Shown here piece by piece: positions 1 to 10,300 of a stretch of 64,000 nt of DNA. The stretch spans positions 73,629,972 through 73,693,971 of the forward strand of contig OX439040.1 of the NCBI GenBank assembly GCA_949317995.1, in the 5' to 3' direction. The notes beneath the pieces are model-generated. The model was not told the origin of the DNA, made no database searches, and was given only the letters and a program-made list of their open reading frames with translations. The position numbers and the translations under genes are program-made. Within the stretch, counting starts at the first letter, position 1, and each line of letters starts with the position of its first letter. The DNA comes from Acholoe squamosa. Taxonomy: Eukaryota > Annelida > Polychaeta > Phyllodocida > Polynoidae.

Positions 1-645
1 CTACCACCTCTCTCCCTAGGTAGTTTCCCTGTACTAGCAGTTACTGAACTGGCGGTATTAGTAATGCCAGCAGTTCCCCCAGACACCTGCTGGTGCTGGT
101 GGTCTCTTACTCCAGGTGCTAAGTCTTGCTGTGTGTTATAATAACCTCCAGTGTGGCTTGGACCTCCTCCAGTAGCTGCCTGCTGCCTCTCCCTCCTCCC
201 CGGCTGCTGATTGAGGGATTGGTGGTAGGGTCCCATGGCCCTCTGAGCCTGATCAGGCGCGGCGGCATTGGGAGACTTGTGGTAGGAAGGCAGGGCCTCC
301 AACCTGCCCCCTCCCACGTGACGACCCTCAGTCTCTCCCACGTGACTCCTGTCAGTACCCACGTGACTGCTCTCACCTCCACCGCCGCCGCCAGGATCGC
401 TGTAGTCTGGGGATAAGACGCGCTGTGGACACGTGATCAGAGACTGGCTCCGCCTGGTAGCGAGTGTCTTCCGGATGTAGGCGCCCACGGCACCAGAGTG
501 CGCCACTGCAGCCACAGAGTCAGTGAGTTTGATCCTGGGCAGGGAGGTCCTCCTGGGGGCGGTGGTGGAGGTATTGGTGGTGTTAGGAGCTCCTCCAGCG
601 GTTGTGGAAGGCCACGAGGAGGTTGAGGCTTTGGTCCATACCGAC
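1..645 (-). CDS. Unrecognised host gene, exon 3 (partial, runs off window)
   Basis: On the minus strand one frame is free of stops for all 645 bases (about 215 codons) and continues past position 1. A pyrimidine-rich tract ending in CAG lies at 646-655, so the exon starts at 645 with one base of a split codon. That phase matches the donor of the exon at 1011-1132. The product is low-complexity: Ser/Thr-rich at the start, then a short basic segment with RKTLATRRSQS, a run of six Gly, and a Gln/Gly/His-rich tail. No catalytic domain is visible and I do not recognise the family. A second frame is open from 748 to 437 and reads poly-Pro, but it does not fit the splice phases. It may be a scaffold or regulatory protein; that is only an inference from composition. 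Confidence 0.55.
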
Positions 646-1010
646 CTGAGAAGAGATTGATATGGCAAATTTGGCTAAATCTGAGAACATGATGATAATG
701 GTTGTGAACCAGAATTTTCTCTCCTGCGAAAATATATATGGCCATCAATACATAACCGTCCCTCTCCTATATGATAATAAGCTCTGAATATTTGGATATT
801 TGAGTGTCAAGCAATTGCAAAAAAAAAAAACAAACTTGTTAACACTCTGGTGCCAAAAGTGAAATTACCTGTGCCCTGAATCTGAAAAAAGGCAACAGTT
901 TAATGGCACAAAACTGTTAGGCACAGCAGCCAAAATTGGTTTGAAATTCATACAAATGAGAGTCACTTATAGGATCCATAACAAAACAAGAGCACTATGC
1001 ATTTACTAAC
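646..1010 (-). other. Intron 2 of the minus-strand host gene
   Basis: AT-rich sequence between the donor at 1009-1010 (minus strand GTTAGT) and the acceptor at 646-647. Nothing else is recognised in it. Confidence 0.5.
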
Positions 1011-1132
1011 CTATTGAACCTGCCTGTATGTGTGCTTGCTACGCTGACCCTCTGTGCCTTGTTGGAGGTACCATAGGTGTGGCTTGTACTGACGTCGTGC
1101 CTCTCTGTATGCCCTCCTCTGTGCACATTTAT
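1011..1132 (-). CDS. Unrecognised host gene, exon 2
   Basis: A 122-bp exon on the minus strand. It follows a strong acceptor (a T-rich tract ending TTTTCCCAG at 1133-1141) and precedes the donor GTTAGT at 1005-1010. Read in phase 0 after exon 1 it is open for 40 codons and leaves two bases, which the single leading base of exon 3 completes. The segment is rich in His, Ser, Thr and Arg. Fitting all three exons in one frame without a stop is the main support, since the exon is short and the protein unrecognised. Confidence 0.55.
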
Positions 1133-1871
1133 CTGGGAAAATAAAAAAAATAAATGCATGCATGAAATGACTATCTTTCCATAGATATTGCCCTTTTGTT
1201 AATGGCTGTATTTTTTAATGGGAAATATGTTTCACTCATCCATTTTTTGTCTACATCCACTTGTTGCACTTCATTTCAAGGTTGATGGAAATTTTATCTC
1301 TAATTGCATGGATTTCATCTCAAGGCTGTTATTGTTGACAGCAAGCGAAAGAAACTTGGCTGAAAATTAATATTGATGGTAAGACAGCAGGCTGGCATCT
1401 CCTAACGCTATACCAATTTTAATAGTATCTTCAAATCCACGAAAATTTTCATTTAATACAACTTGGTAGTTAGCACCAAAAGACAACCAAAGTGATCAAC
1501 TTGAGGTTCTTGGACGACTCAAAACCATTCTATCCTACTGTAAAAAAATGTCGTTGATATAACGGTGCAATCCTTATCCGAAAGTTGCCAGAGATCTGTC
1601 GTTGATTTACAGCGATTCTTTGTACATTTGTTTACCACCATACTGCCACATGGAGCTTCTTGTAAAAACTACACTGGTTCAATGCTATACAATTGCAGTG
1701 TCTCACTGTTTAGTTCTACTAGGATCCCTGGCAGATTCAACAGTTATTTTTCACAGTGTAAATTGTAATTAAAGGAAATATTCTCAGGCCTAGATTACTG
1801 AGAGTTATAAATTAATCTTCAAGAATTTTCACTATCTTTGACATTGTGAATTACCACCCTTCTTGTCTCAC
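1133..1871 (-). other. Intron 1 of the minus-strand host gene
   Basis: Intron between donor GTGAGA (1866-1871, minus strand) and acceptor at 1133-1134. It contains one MITE copy (1538-1758). I see no other gene in it. Confidence 0.5.
1538..1758. mobile_element. MITE, Tc1/mariner-like, copy 1
   Basis: About 220 bp flanked by TA on both sides (1536-1537 and 1759-1760). The right end reads TTTTTCACAGTG, the reverse complement of the CACTGTGAAAAA start of the copy at 59545. Two further copies in the window share long stretches, for example AAAGTTGCCAGAGAT and CAGATTCAACAGTTATTT. TA target sites and short terminal inverted repeats without an ORF are typical of Tc1/mariner MITEs. Confidence 0.75.
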
Positions 1872-1982
1872 CGTGTCACTGCTCCTGGTTATAGGTAGCT
1901 CCCCCTGGTGAGTATTCCTCCTGTATGGTACTCCTACTCCCTTGTAGGGGGCGCCCCGGGATGACGTCACCACGGTGGCCAT
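1872..1982 (-). CDS. Unrecognised host gene, first coding exon
   Basis: On the minus strand an ATG at 1982-1980 sits in a strong start context (ACAAGATGGCC), which also matches a YY1 site. It opens 37 codons ending exactly at a donor, ACG|GTGAGA, at 1872/1871 (phase 0). The peptide begins MATVVTSSRG and is Arg/Ser/Thr-rich, with no signal peptide or known domain. It joins in frame to exons at 1132-1011 and 645-1, giving at least 292 codons of a gene that continues beyond the window. Start choice rests on the Kozak context, the promoter just upstream and the downstream phase match. Confidence 0.55.
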
Positions 1983-2061
1983 CTTGTTTTCCGCCTTACC
2001 CCGCACGGCCCGGAAGTAGTCTGTGTCAAGGCTTTGGGACTTCCTAAGTGGTATGATGCTG
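1955..2061 (-). promoter_or_regulatory. TATA-less CpG-type promoter of the minus-strand gene
   Basis: A GC-rich patch holds a full CRE (TGACGTCA, 1962-1969, within the first exon), a YY1-type site over the ATG (minus CAAGATGGCC, 1976-1985) and an ETS site (CCGGAAGT, 2010-2017). There is no TATA box. This is the usual layout of a broadly expressed animal promoter. The outer retroelement begins only about 0.8 kb upstream. Confidence 0.6.
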
Positions 2062-2830
2062 GCGTTAGATATTCACAAAGTTTGAACGGTAGGCCTACTT
2101 AAAGGCCTTCTATTTCTGCCTTTACCACATGATAAGGGATAAGCTGGGCTAGACCAATTTTCACCATAGAATGATTGGACCTTCAGGGCTAGCCTCAGGC
2201 AGTTATTCAGAAATTCTGCCAGATCAGTGTTTGTTGGCTAAATGCCTGCCATGTTGTGAGGGCCATGGGTGATCAGCTTCTTTCTGGGTTCTGCAAGGTG
2301 AACAAGATCAATAGAATCATTAGTCACAAGCTTCCTTGATTGGGCCCAACTCCATCCTGAACTGCAATTTATACAAATTTATTCAATCGAAAAGTAATGA
2401 TGGAAAGTAGGCCTAGGCTATTTCCCATTATATCAGCCTGAATATGGCTTAAGACATTAGGCCTATGTGCTCTTTTTCTTTTTCTTTTTTGTTTTGTTTT
2501 ACCTATGATAGCACCCTTGATGAATCGCCTATAGGGAAGGGGGTGTGCTACAAGTGTAGGTCTAACCTAGCTTCAGCCTCAACATTGGCTACATTAATGG
2601 ATGGCCTACATAGGGGAAAGTTGCCTAAATTCATACACTTTGCGTGGGTACCTTATAGCGTTCTGGTGATAGCATAAAAATCTAGGAATTTGAATTTCTG
2701 TAGTCAGGGTGTGCAATTAAAAATTGAAAGCCTAATGGTCCATTTTAGGCAACCAAGTGCCTAAATTGGACCAGTTGGTATCCTAAATTGGACCAATGTG
2801 CATTATAGTTCTCTATTTCCTTATATTTTA
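2062..2830. other. Intergenic, no gene seen
   Basis: AT-rich upstream DNA. At 2739-2793 it holds one GGTCCATTTTAGG-type motif and two inverse copies (CCTAAATTGGACC). More of the same motif lies just beyond the retroelement on the right, at 32997-33430. Confidence 0.6.
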
Positions 2831-2834
2831 CTAT

Positions 2835-3511
2835 TGGCAGTAGACCGTTATAGGTATTGTACTTATCATATTTATTTTTCACCTTTGACTCTACCATGTA
2901 ACCCAGTGTCCGAGTCTACCCACAAGCCAAGCCATACCCATAGACCAAAGGCTGGCGGTGTCAACTGCACTCAGTGACCCCGCCTCCTCCCACTGGAGGA
3001 TACGCCGTCAATCACAAGCAGCTCGCTGCATGCTGGAAATTCCTAGCAGACAATGTTTAGACCAACTCCTCCTGCGGGAGGACATGCCCATTGATCATGA
3101 GCAGCTCACAGCATACCGGGAATTCCCAGCAGCTATATTTAGAACCATACTGAACCCTGTGAACCCCAGTGCTATGTTTGGGATCCCCCCTACATACCTG
3201 CACTGGAGTTCCCCAGTTACTATATTTAGCTCACCTGATACTATTTTTAGGATGAGCTGGGTGAGCAGCTCCTACTACAAATACCTGTGGAGGGAGCAGC
3301 TCACTCATCTTTCCACCTCCATACTTCATACCTCACACACTAACGTGAGACCAAGGCCCTTGGCTCAAGGGCTAGGCTTGGACACTGTTGGGCACCTTTA
3401 TACTGTATCACCAACTATACCTCGTGGACTTCAATGAATAAAGTGGATATCAAACTGGATTCCTGATTCGTCTGTATTCATCCTTATTCATCATTTACGG
3501 ACTCGTTGACA
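2835..3511 (+). repeat. 5' LTR of outer element
   Basis: 677 bp, from TGGCAGTAG to GTTGACA; the 3' LTR starts TGTCAG, so the outer end base 3 differs. AATAAA lies at 3437-3442, leaving a short U5. I see no convincing TATA box. A 159-codon open frame covers the LTR but is not supported as a gene. Confidence 0.93.
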
Positions 3512-3512
3512 A

Positions 3513-3530
3513 TGGTGGAAAACCCTCACG
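3513..3530 (+). promoter_or_regulatory. Primer-binding site of outer element
   Basis: One base after the 5' LTR the sequence is TGGTGGAAAACCCTCACG. It begins TGG as required to pair with a tRNA CCA end. I could not assign the tRNA. Confidence 0.6.
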
Positions 3531-3562
3531 TATCATCCCAGAGTTACCACCTCTCATGAGCC

Positions 3563-3903
3563 ATGGACAACAGTGAGACCCTACCAAAGGAGCCAGCCCC
3601 ACAACGTATCCCTACATCTCAAGACAGAGATCAGCAAGAAGCCACCAGTACACAGTACACCACCCCGATAGACTCCTCGCCAGACACGCTCCAGCTGGAC
3701 CCAGTGCTGCCAGTCCATAGACGTACGCATAAACAAACACCTGTGAGTTCAAACACCCTACATTTTTCGTCCACCATAGTGGACACCAACACAGGTGCAC
3801 CTACCAGTACACCAGCAGGAGCCCCACCACCAGGTTTAAACCTCACCCTACCTGGTTATTCACCCTCAGAATCACCACCTCTGAGATTAGGTGGTCTTCA
3901 AAG
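3563..3903 (+). CDS. gag: Outer gag, 5' part (interrupted)
   Basis: ATG at 3563 follows the leader 51 bases after the LTR and opens a Pro/Thr/Ser-rich N-terminal Gag region of 113 codons plus two bases. The reading frame is cut by the inner element at 3903/3904. The frame resumes exactly at 16739-16740 beyond the inner element's target duplication, with no stop until 19506. Whole Gag would therefore be 1036 codons before the TAG. In the present genome the frame runs only a short way into the inner LTR (stop at 3989-3991), so this copy cannot make full Gag. Confidence 0.8.
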
Positions 3904-4267
3904 TGTAGGGGCCGGCATCATTGTATATATATTAGTGCCGTTCATCCGAGAGACGTGTTCGTGTGGTGCTTGTTCCTTCTATGCTAGCTAGGTGTCGCTT
4001 TGCGATACCTCGTTGGTACAAGAGGGGGCAGCACCATGCCTCGCGTCCAGCTCCTACTAAGGAGCCGGACGAGCGGCAGAAGGGGACTGGACATGGTCCA
4101 GTCCAGACGCTAGTACTTTGTCATCAAAGAGATCAAATAAAGTCCTACCCGAGAGGTAGGGGTTTCTGGGGCTTTGCCCAACCCGAACTACTCGTGTTGT
4201 GTTGGTACATCTAGTGGTAAGCGAGCCAAAGAGCCACCCAACATATAAGTCAATACGAACCATTACA
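3904..4267 (+). repeat. 5' LTR of inner element
   Basis: 364 bp, TGTAGGGG...CATTACA. A TATA-like tract lies near the start (3921-3932). AATAAA at 4136-4141 is followed by a CCTACC...GGTAGG hairpin. A CTCF-core-like string AGAGGGGGCAGCA lies at 4021-4033. The 3' copy is identical by eye. Confidence 0.95.
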
Positions 4268-4268
4268 C

Positions 4269-4281
4269 TGGTGCCGTGACC
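4269..4281 (+). promoter_or_regulatory. Primer-binding site of inner element (tRNA-His type)
   Basis: TGGTGCCGTGACC starts one base after the LTR. Its first 11-12 bases are the reverse complement of the conserved acceptor 3' end of eukaryotic tRNA-His with CCA. The assignment is from memory of tRNA-His, not from a search. Confidence 0.65.
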
Positions 4282-4430
4282 AGTTGGTTCGGGGGTGGTG
4301 CGCGGCCACATTGGCCGAAAGCCTCGGGAAACCCGAAGCGGATCCCCCCAGCCCTGGGCTAGAGGGATTCGAAGAGGATGATTACACATCCCAGCATCTG
4401 TTGTTAGACTGGAAACCCGGTCAACAACAA

Positions 4431-7370
4431 ATGTTTAATCAGGAGGGTGTACGAAATATTTTTTCTACACCCGACCTGATGGACAATGCCACCAGAGATG
4501 GCATCGTAAAATTGTATCCGGCTACACCCCAAACAGGAGTACCGGATACCGGATTGTTTAGGGGTGTGTTAAGACCCCCAACTTTAGACTTGAGCGATTG
4601 GTCCCAAGTTATAACTAGCAGACGCCAGCTAGGTCCTATGGTACCAACAGGCTCGGCTAGCGGCTTGGGTACACCAATTGCACAAAGCCCTATGCAGCGT
4701 ACTGCAACCCCCCAGGGTTCAGCACCAGGTGGTGGAAACGAAGTAGCCCCACTAATGACATCGTCGGATCATGACAGCGACGATGGCAAAACCAAAAGGG
4801 ACGCAATAGTCCCAGGCGCGAAAGCAAAAAATAAGCCTAGTGGTACCGGACCGAAAAGCTCGGAAAGGCATCAGCTAGGCCGATCTCTAGACGAAGGCTT
4901 GTCTGACTCCATGTTTTACCCTGGAGGCAGTCGCAAGTCTATCTACGGACGTCGGATGGGTCCCGGGTATAAAAATACTCAGGCCTATTTGAAAGCCAAG
5001 GAACAGGTTGAGTTACAGGCAAAGAGGCAACATGAACAATTCATGTTAGCCCAATCCAAAATAGAAGAGGAAGCTAAGTCTCGGATCGGAAAATTACGAT
5101 CCGTTGAGCAGGAGGCGATTCTAAAAGAATCCGACCTCAAATATCGTCTATCCTCCGTATCCCATCGGTTGGAGCGGAAGGAGAGAGACGCACAGGAAAA
5201 AGAGAAAAGGCTGGCTGAGTTGGAAATCGAGGAAGCCAGTAAACTTAGAGCAATCGACAAGGCTAGGGCCGAGGAGGTTGCTAAGGCTCGGGATGTAAAT
5301 AAATTACAAACGGAGTTGCACGCAATGGAGGAGAAGCTTAAGAAACTTCAACTCCGGAAGGCTGAGACAGAAGCCAAGATGGTCTCGGAACAAGCCGAGA
5401 TCAGGAAGGAGACCAGTGAATATAACAAGTCTCAGAAAGAGAAGGGTGAAAAGTACCGCCTACTTAAGGATACTTTTAAGCGAGAGGCAATTATCGCCCA
5501 AGAAGAAAGAAACCGAGCTGTGGCTGAAAATGAAAAGATTCGATCCGAAATCTTGGCAGAAAACGCACAGCTAAGGGAGGAACAGCGAAACCTGACTACA
5601 GACGTAGCTACCCTCACAATAAATAAGTCCGCTATGGAGAGTTATTTACAGGAGCAAGAGCAAACGCATGCCCCTCCGGCGAGTAGGGATACAAACCCGA
5701 ACTCGACGTTCGTGAAACAGGGCGACCCGGTCTCCTGTTCTACACCGAAGAATCCGCAGTATAATCCTTTTGTAAATGATAATGCTTCGCGGAATGTAGA
5801 TCAAGGGGGCGTTTACATCAGAACCCAGGATAAGCATGGCCGAACTAGTAGAGTCCGGATAAGTGAAGTGCCCATAGTCCACAACCTGGACCCGGACTAT
5901 ACCCCTAGAGAGGCTTCCGATAGTAGTGCGGAGACCAGTGGGTTCCACATTCATGTGGATCCTAGTAACGACCCGGGGCTGGGTGCTGGTAATGACAACA
6001 CCCAACCGAATCCATCGAACGATGGCGGCCAGTCAACGGGATACCAGCCATCCGACGGCGGTTACCAAGGTGCGCAAGGGGGGGGCGGTGCTTCGGGTGC
6101 CACAGGCTATAGCGGTACCTCGGGTACCGGCCCCAACCAGGGTGGTGCGAGCTATACGAACCACAGTGGTACACAGTGGACGTATACACAACCTCCACCA
6201 CCGCCTCCAACGGGCAATTCGAGCTTCGGTGGTATAGGGGGCAATCGAACCTTGAATGAAACCAAGGCGATTGAATGGAGCAAACAGCAATGCACTAGAT
6301 TGATGTATGCTCACAATTCTGCCCGAAGGGTAGCCGTTATTCCTAGAGAATATGACGGTACTCGACCATGGAAAGAGTGGTTTGAAGATTTCATCGATGT
6401 GATGAATTGTAATGGATGGACCCCATACGAGGCCAAGCCACATCTGGTGAGATGTCTGAAAGGCGGGCCGGGTCGCATGGCTGTAGAGCAATGGCGAACC
6501 TGGTACGGCCTCGTTGGGAGTTTTGAGCAGTTAGTAGAGACTGCTAGTGGACTGTTATGCAACATGGTCAAGGAAGACCCGATGGTCCGTTTTAAGAATC
6601 GCACACAGAAGCCGAATGAAGCTTTCAGAGCATACGGTATGGAACTCCATGCCCTGCTAAGTAAGGCCAGACCCGGTACTGAAAACCAGGACTGGTATAT
6701 GGACGATTTGATCACACAATTCGTCAAGGGTCTAAGAGACCGAGATGAACAATTAGCAGCGAGGGATGCCTGGAAAGAAGGCATAACACTACACGGCATA
6801 TTTAATGGTATAGATATGGCCATGAAGAAGCGAGCTATGCTAGCTGGGGACATACCTAATGCCAGCGGCTTGGTACCCCTGGCATCGGTGACCCAGCAGT
6901 CTGAGGTCAATACTCCCTCAGACGACTTCGAATTGATTGATATCGAACAGGAAGACGGCACCTTCTGTTCGATGCAATTAAGGAAGAATACTTCAGGTAG
7001 GAAGTATATTCCCAGGAAATCTTTCAATAAACAAAGGGACTCTAGACCTTCATCCGAGGTCAAGAGTGACCCGAAGGCTGTCGAGAAGGCGGTCAAGCCC
7101 ACTATAAGCACTGACAAAGCGAAGACTCAGTCCCCGGACATGACCAAACTTCTGGAAGACATGTGTAAGAAAATTACAGATGCCATCCAAGCCAATCGGC
7201 AAAGACCCCGGGTGGATCGCCGAACGGTTAAGTGTTTCAGGTGCCAGCGCATGGGACACTACTCATCTGAATGTACCGCTACTAAGCCGGTAATGGCTGC
7301 CTTCTATGAAGCCGAAGACGACAGCGTAGAAAGGGAGAATGCTACGGATTCCACAGATGTGGAAAACTAG
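4431..7370 (+). CDS. gag: Inner Gag polyprotein with long coiled coil and zinc knuckle
   Basis: Structural polyprotein that forms the particle and packages element RNA. The first in-frame ATG is 4431, giving 979 aa; the frame is open back to the primer site. From 4980 to 5650 (about 220 residues) the protein is a charged coiled coil rich in Glu, Lys and Arg. A Gly/Ser/Tyr-rich linker with a Pro run follows (6000-6240). The capsid-like region is at 6300-6870 (RPWKEWFEDF ... MVKEDPMVRFKNR). A CCHC zinc knuckle, CFRCQRMGHYSSEC (CX2CX4HX4C), lies at 7233-7274. The stop TAG is at 7368-7370. Such a long coiled coil before capsid is unusual for Gag and may aid assembly. Confidence 0.9.
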   Translation: MFNQEGVRNIFSTPDLMDNATRDGIVKLYPATPQTGVPDTGLFRGVLRPPTLDLSDWSQVITSRRQLGPMVPTGSASGLGTPIAQSPMQRTATPQGSAPGGGNEVAPLMTSSDHDSDDGKTKRDAIVPGAKAKNKPSGTGPKSSERHQLGRSLDEGLSDSMFYPGGSRKSIYGRRMGPGYKNTQAYLKAKEQVELQAKRQHEQFMLAQSKIEEEAKSRIGKLRSVEQEAILKESDLKYRLSSVSHRLERKERDAQEKEKRLAELEIEEASKLRAIDKARAEEVAKARDVNKLQTELHAMEEKLKKLQLRKAETEAKMVSEQAEIRKETSEYNKSQKEKGEKYRLLKDTFKREAIIAQEERNRAVAENEKIRSEILAENAQLREEQRNLTTDVATLTINKSAMESYLQEQEQTHAPPASRDTNPNSTFVKQGDPVSCSTPKNPQYNPFVNDNASRNVDQGGVYIRTQDKHGRTSRVRISEVPIVHNLDPDYTPREASDSSAETSGFHIHVDPSNDPGLGAGNDNTQPNPSNDGGQSTGYQPSDGGYQGAQGGGGASGATGYSGTSGTGPNQGGASYTNHSGTQWTYTQPPPPPPTGNSSFGGIGGNRTLNETKAIEWSKQQCTRLMYAHNSARRVAVIPREYDGTRPWKEWFEDFIDVMNCNGWTPYEAKPHLVRCLKGGPGRMAVEQWRTWYGLVGSFEQLVETASGLLCNMVKEDPMVRFKNRTQKPNEAFRAYGMELHALLSKARPGTENQDWYMDDLITQFVKGLRDRDEQLAARDAWKEGITLHGIFNGIDMAMKKRAMLAGDIPNASGLVPLASVTQQSEVNTPSDDFELIDIEQEDGTFCSMQLRKNTSGRKYIPRKSFNKQRDSRPSSEVKSDPKAVEKAVKPTISTDKAKTQSPDMTKLLEDMCKKITDAIQANRQRPRVDRRTVKCFRCQRMGHYSSECTATKPVMAAFYEAEDDSVERENATDSTDVEN
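7361..7370 (+). promoter_or_regulatory. Probable -1 frameshift site between inner gag and pol
   Basis: Gag ends GTG GAA AAC TAG. Pol is in the -1 frame, which is open through this point, so a slip on GGAAAAC at 7361-7367 just before the stop would fuse Gag to Pol. The heptamer is not the perfect XXXYYYZ form, since the first three bases are GGA. Downstream is G-rich sequence that might fold. Confidence 0.5.
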
Positions 7371-10300
7371 TGGGGGTTGTGTCAACGGCATCTGACATAG
7401 CCCCGAGAGGGAACGAATGCCAAAATGCTACCGGGGGTGTCCCGGTGGAAGATTTCGAGTCAATTACACCTGGAGGCCGGGTGGCTGAGGGTGCGCACCC
7501 CTGCACCTCGGCCGGGGCCAGGGACCCTAGTGTTGATATGTGCAGGAGCAATCATATGGGGGCGAGTGGCCGCACTAGGGGAGAGGAAGGATGGATCAAA
7601 GAGTTGATTCGAGTGTGTGGGACACGCCTTCCCCCAAGTCATCCGTGTCTGGAATTCCTGAGAGGACTCGGATTGAATCTTGGTGATTCGGGAGACTTTC
7701 ACCAGTTTACCAGTAACCCCTCGCCTTTAGGGGGGAGACGGTGGTATGTACCCATATCTGTGGAAGGCCGGGTGGGGGAATTCTTGGTGGATACTGGAGC
7801 CAGTCACTCATGTGTGTCCAAAAGATTCTTCGATTCGGTGGCCGGCAGCCATGAGAACCTCAAAACGGGGGTAAATGCTTGCACGGCCGACGGAAGCAGT
7901 ATGCGTACATTTGGTAGGACGTTTATGCCTATCCGTATAGGAGGCAAAGAGTTTGTTCTTTCGCCAACTATAGCAGAGGTTAGTGATGACGGAATCCTCG
8001 GATTGGATTTTGCAAGCTTATACGGGGCCGTCTTGGACCCGAGGGACGGTACGATGGGTATACGGAGCCCGTATGGCTTGCATGTCCAATGCGTATTGAG
8101 ACAGGTGTCTTCGGTCGCAGCAGTGGTACATACGGTGAAGATCCCACCGGGTACCACTTGCGATGTCCTTTGTGGCGGGTCCATGGCTCAGAGGAATGAA
8201 ACTGGAGTCTACGAACCCGACACGGTGTATTTGTCAAGCATCGGGTTAGACTCAGTGGATACATTAGTGGCTAATGCAGCTTGGTCTGTATTACCCATAA
8301 CTAACCGAAGTGGTTCGGTGGTTTATTTGAGGCGAGGCGACAGTGTTGGAAGGATGAGTTCGGTAGAACATGTCGCCGAGGCTAAATTTAACAAACCACT
8401 AAACCCAGTTAGTCAGCATCCCATGGATGAAGAATTCCAAAAGCTGATTGATCAGTCAGATTTAAAGAATACGGACGATAAGGATTGCCTAGCGAGACTT
8501 CTACAAAAGTACGAAGGTGCTTTTGGTAGGGAAGGAGGCCCGGTGGGTAGATCCGATAAGGTGTTGCACACCATAGATGTGGGCAATGAGAAACCTTTTA
8601 AAATCCCGTATCGTAGACTTCCCCTCAAGAAGAAGTTAATCTGTGAAGAGCAAATACAAAAACAGTTGGACCTAGGGGTAATCGTGCCTAGCTCGAGTCC
8701 CTGGTCCAGCCCTGTTTGTATGACTACTAAGAAAGACGGTACGATCCGCTTCTGTGTCGACTACCGGAAATTGAACGGTATAACAAAGAAGAACTCGTAT
8801 CCTTTACCAAGGATAGACGAGACTTTAGATAGCTTGGGCGGAAACCAATGGTTCTGTACCTTGGATTTACAGTCCGGATATTGGCAAATACCAATGCACC
8901 CCAATGACAAGGAGAAGACAGCATTCTCCAGTCATATGGGGCTATTCGAGTATAATGTCTTACCCTTCGGATTGTGTAACGCCCCCGCTACATTCGAGGC
9001 TATGATGGAATCCTTACTGAGTGACCTTTTGTGGAAGAAATGCCTGGTTTACTTGGATGATGTGGTCGTGTTCGGCAAGTCATTCAAGGAATGCCTGGCG
9101 AATCTGCAATTAGTCCTCGACCAGATACTATCAAACGGTCTTAAACTTAAACCCAAGAAATGTAATTTGTTTAAGAAAACCATTACATACTTGGGAAGGA
9201 TCATTACTCCTAACGGGGTGAGTGCGGATCCGGAAAAATTAGAAGCTGTAGAAAATTGGGAAAGACCCACGAGTGCTAAGGAGGTGAGATCATTTTTAGG
9301 ATTTTGTTCCTATTACCGTGATTTCATACCGAATTACTCTCGTGTCAGCTTCCCCATGCAGTGCTTAGCTCACTGGACCCCGGGTAGGGCACGGGACCCA
9401 CTCCCATGGACCAGCGAGCAAGAAGAGTCTTTTAATAAAATAAAAGATTTATTTAGGAATACACCCGTGTTGAAATATCCCACTCCCGAGGGACACTTCA
9501 TCTTAGACAACGATGCGAGCAATGATGCGATTGGGGCAGCTCTCTCTCAGGTCCAAGAGGGAGTCGAAGTGCCAATAGCATTTGCTAGCAACACGTTAAG
9601 CAAGACACAGCGAAATTATTGTACCACCAAGCGAGAACTCCTCGCTGTGGTGGTGTATACGAAGAAGTTCAAGCATTTCCTTTGGGGAAGTGACTTTACT
9701 TTAAGAACAGACCATTCGTCTCTTAGGTGGCTCCTTAACTTTAAGGACGCCGAGGGGATGATTGGACGTTGGTTAGCTCACCTATCCGAATTCGGATTAG
9801 AGCATAAACAAATAGAGCACCGACCCGGTGCTAAACACATCAATGCGGATGCCTTGTCAAGACGGCCTATCCGAAGGTGCCAAAATGCCACATGTGAAGA
9901 CTGCGGGGCCCACAATGCTGTGGTAGCCGGGCTGGTCTTTAATTATACCACCCCCCGTATCCCCTGGGAGGAGGCTGTATGCAGCTATCTCGATTGGTCC
10001 CCGGAGACCATCAAGAAGTTTCAACAGTCAGACCCCACCACTGCGCGCATAATGGAATACCTACGGTCAGGCATTAAACCGGCAAGGCCTCTAGTTTCCC
10101 TGGAGGATAGGGAAGCGAGGCGGTTGCTGGCTCAATGGACCGAGCTAGAGATCCGAGACAGCATACTATGTAGGTGGAAGACAACTCCCACCAACGGTAG
10201 GCTGTTGCAAATAGTGATACCCGCCCCGATGAGGAGGGATATCATGTATTATTGCCATGGCCACCAAACGAGTGGCCATTTCGGTAAGAGAAGGTCGATA

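Noticed and set aside
437..748. Minus-strand frame with a poly-Pro run
   Set aside because: Does not fit the splice phase of the upstream exons and stops early; the alternative frame is open to the window edge.
2958..3437. 159-codon open frame in the outer LTR (also at 32284-32763)
   Set aside because: Lies wholly inside the LTR, needs a GTG start, has no domain, and its presence twice is due to the LTR duplication.
3963..4214. 83-codon open frame in the inner LTR (also at 16430-16681)
   Set aside because: LTR by-product, overlaps the poly(A) signal, no features.
6311..7117. 268-codon minus-strand frame opposite inner gag
   Set aside because: Antisense of the conserved capsid region; no independent start context or domain.
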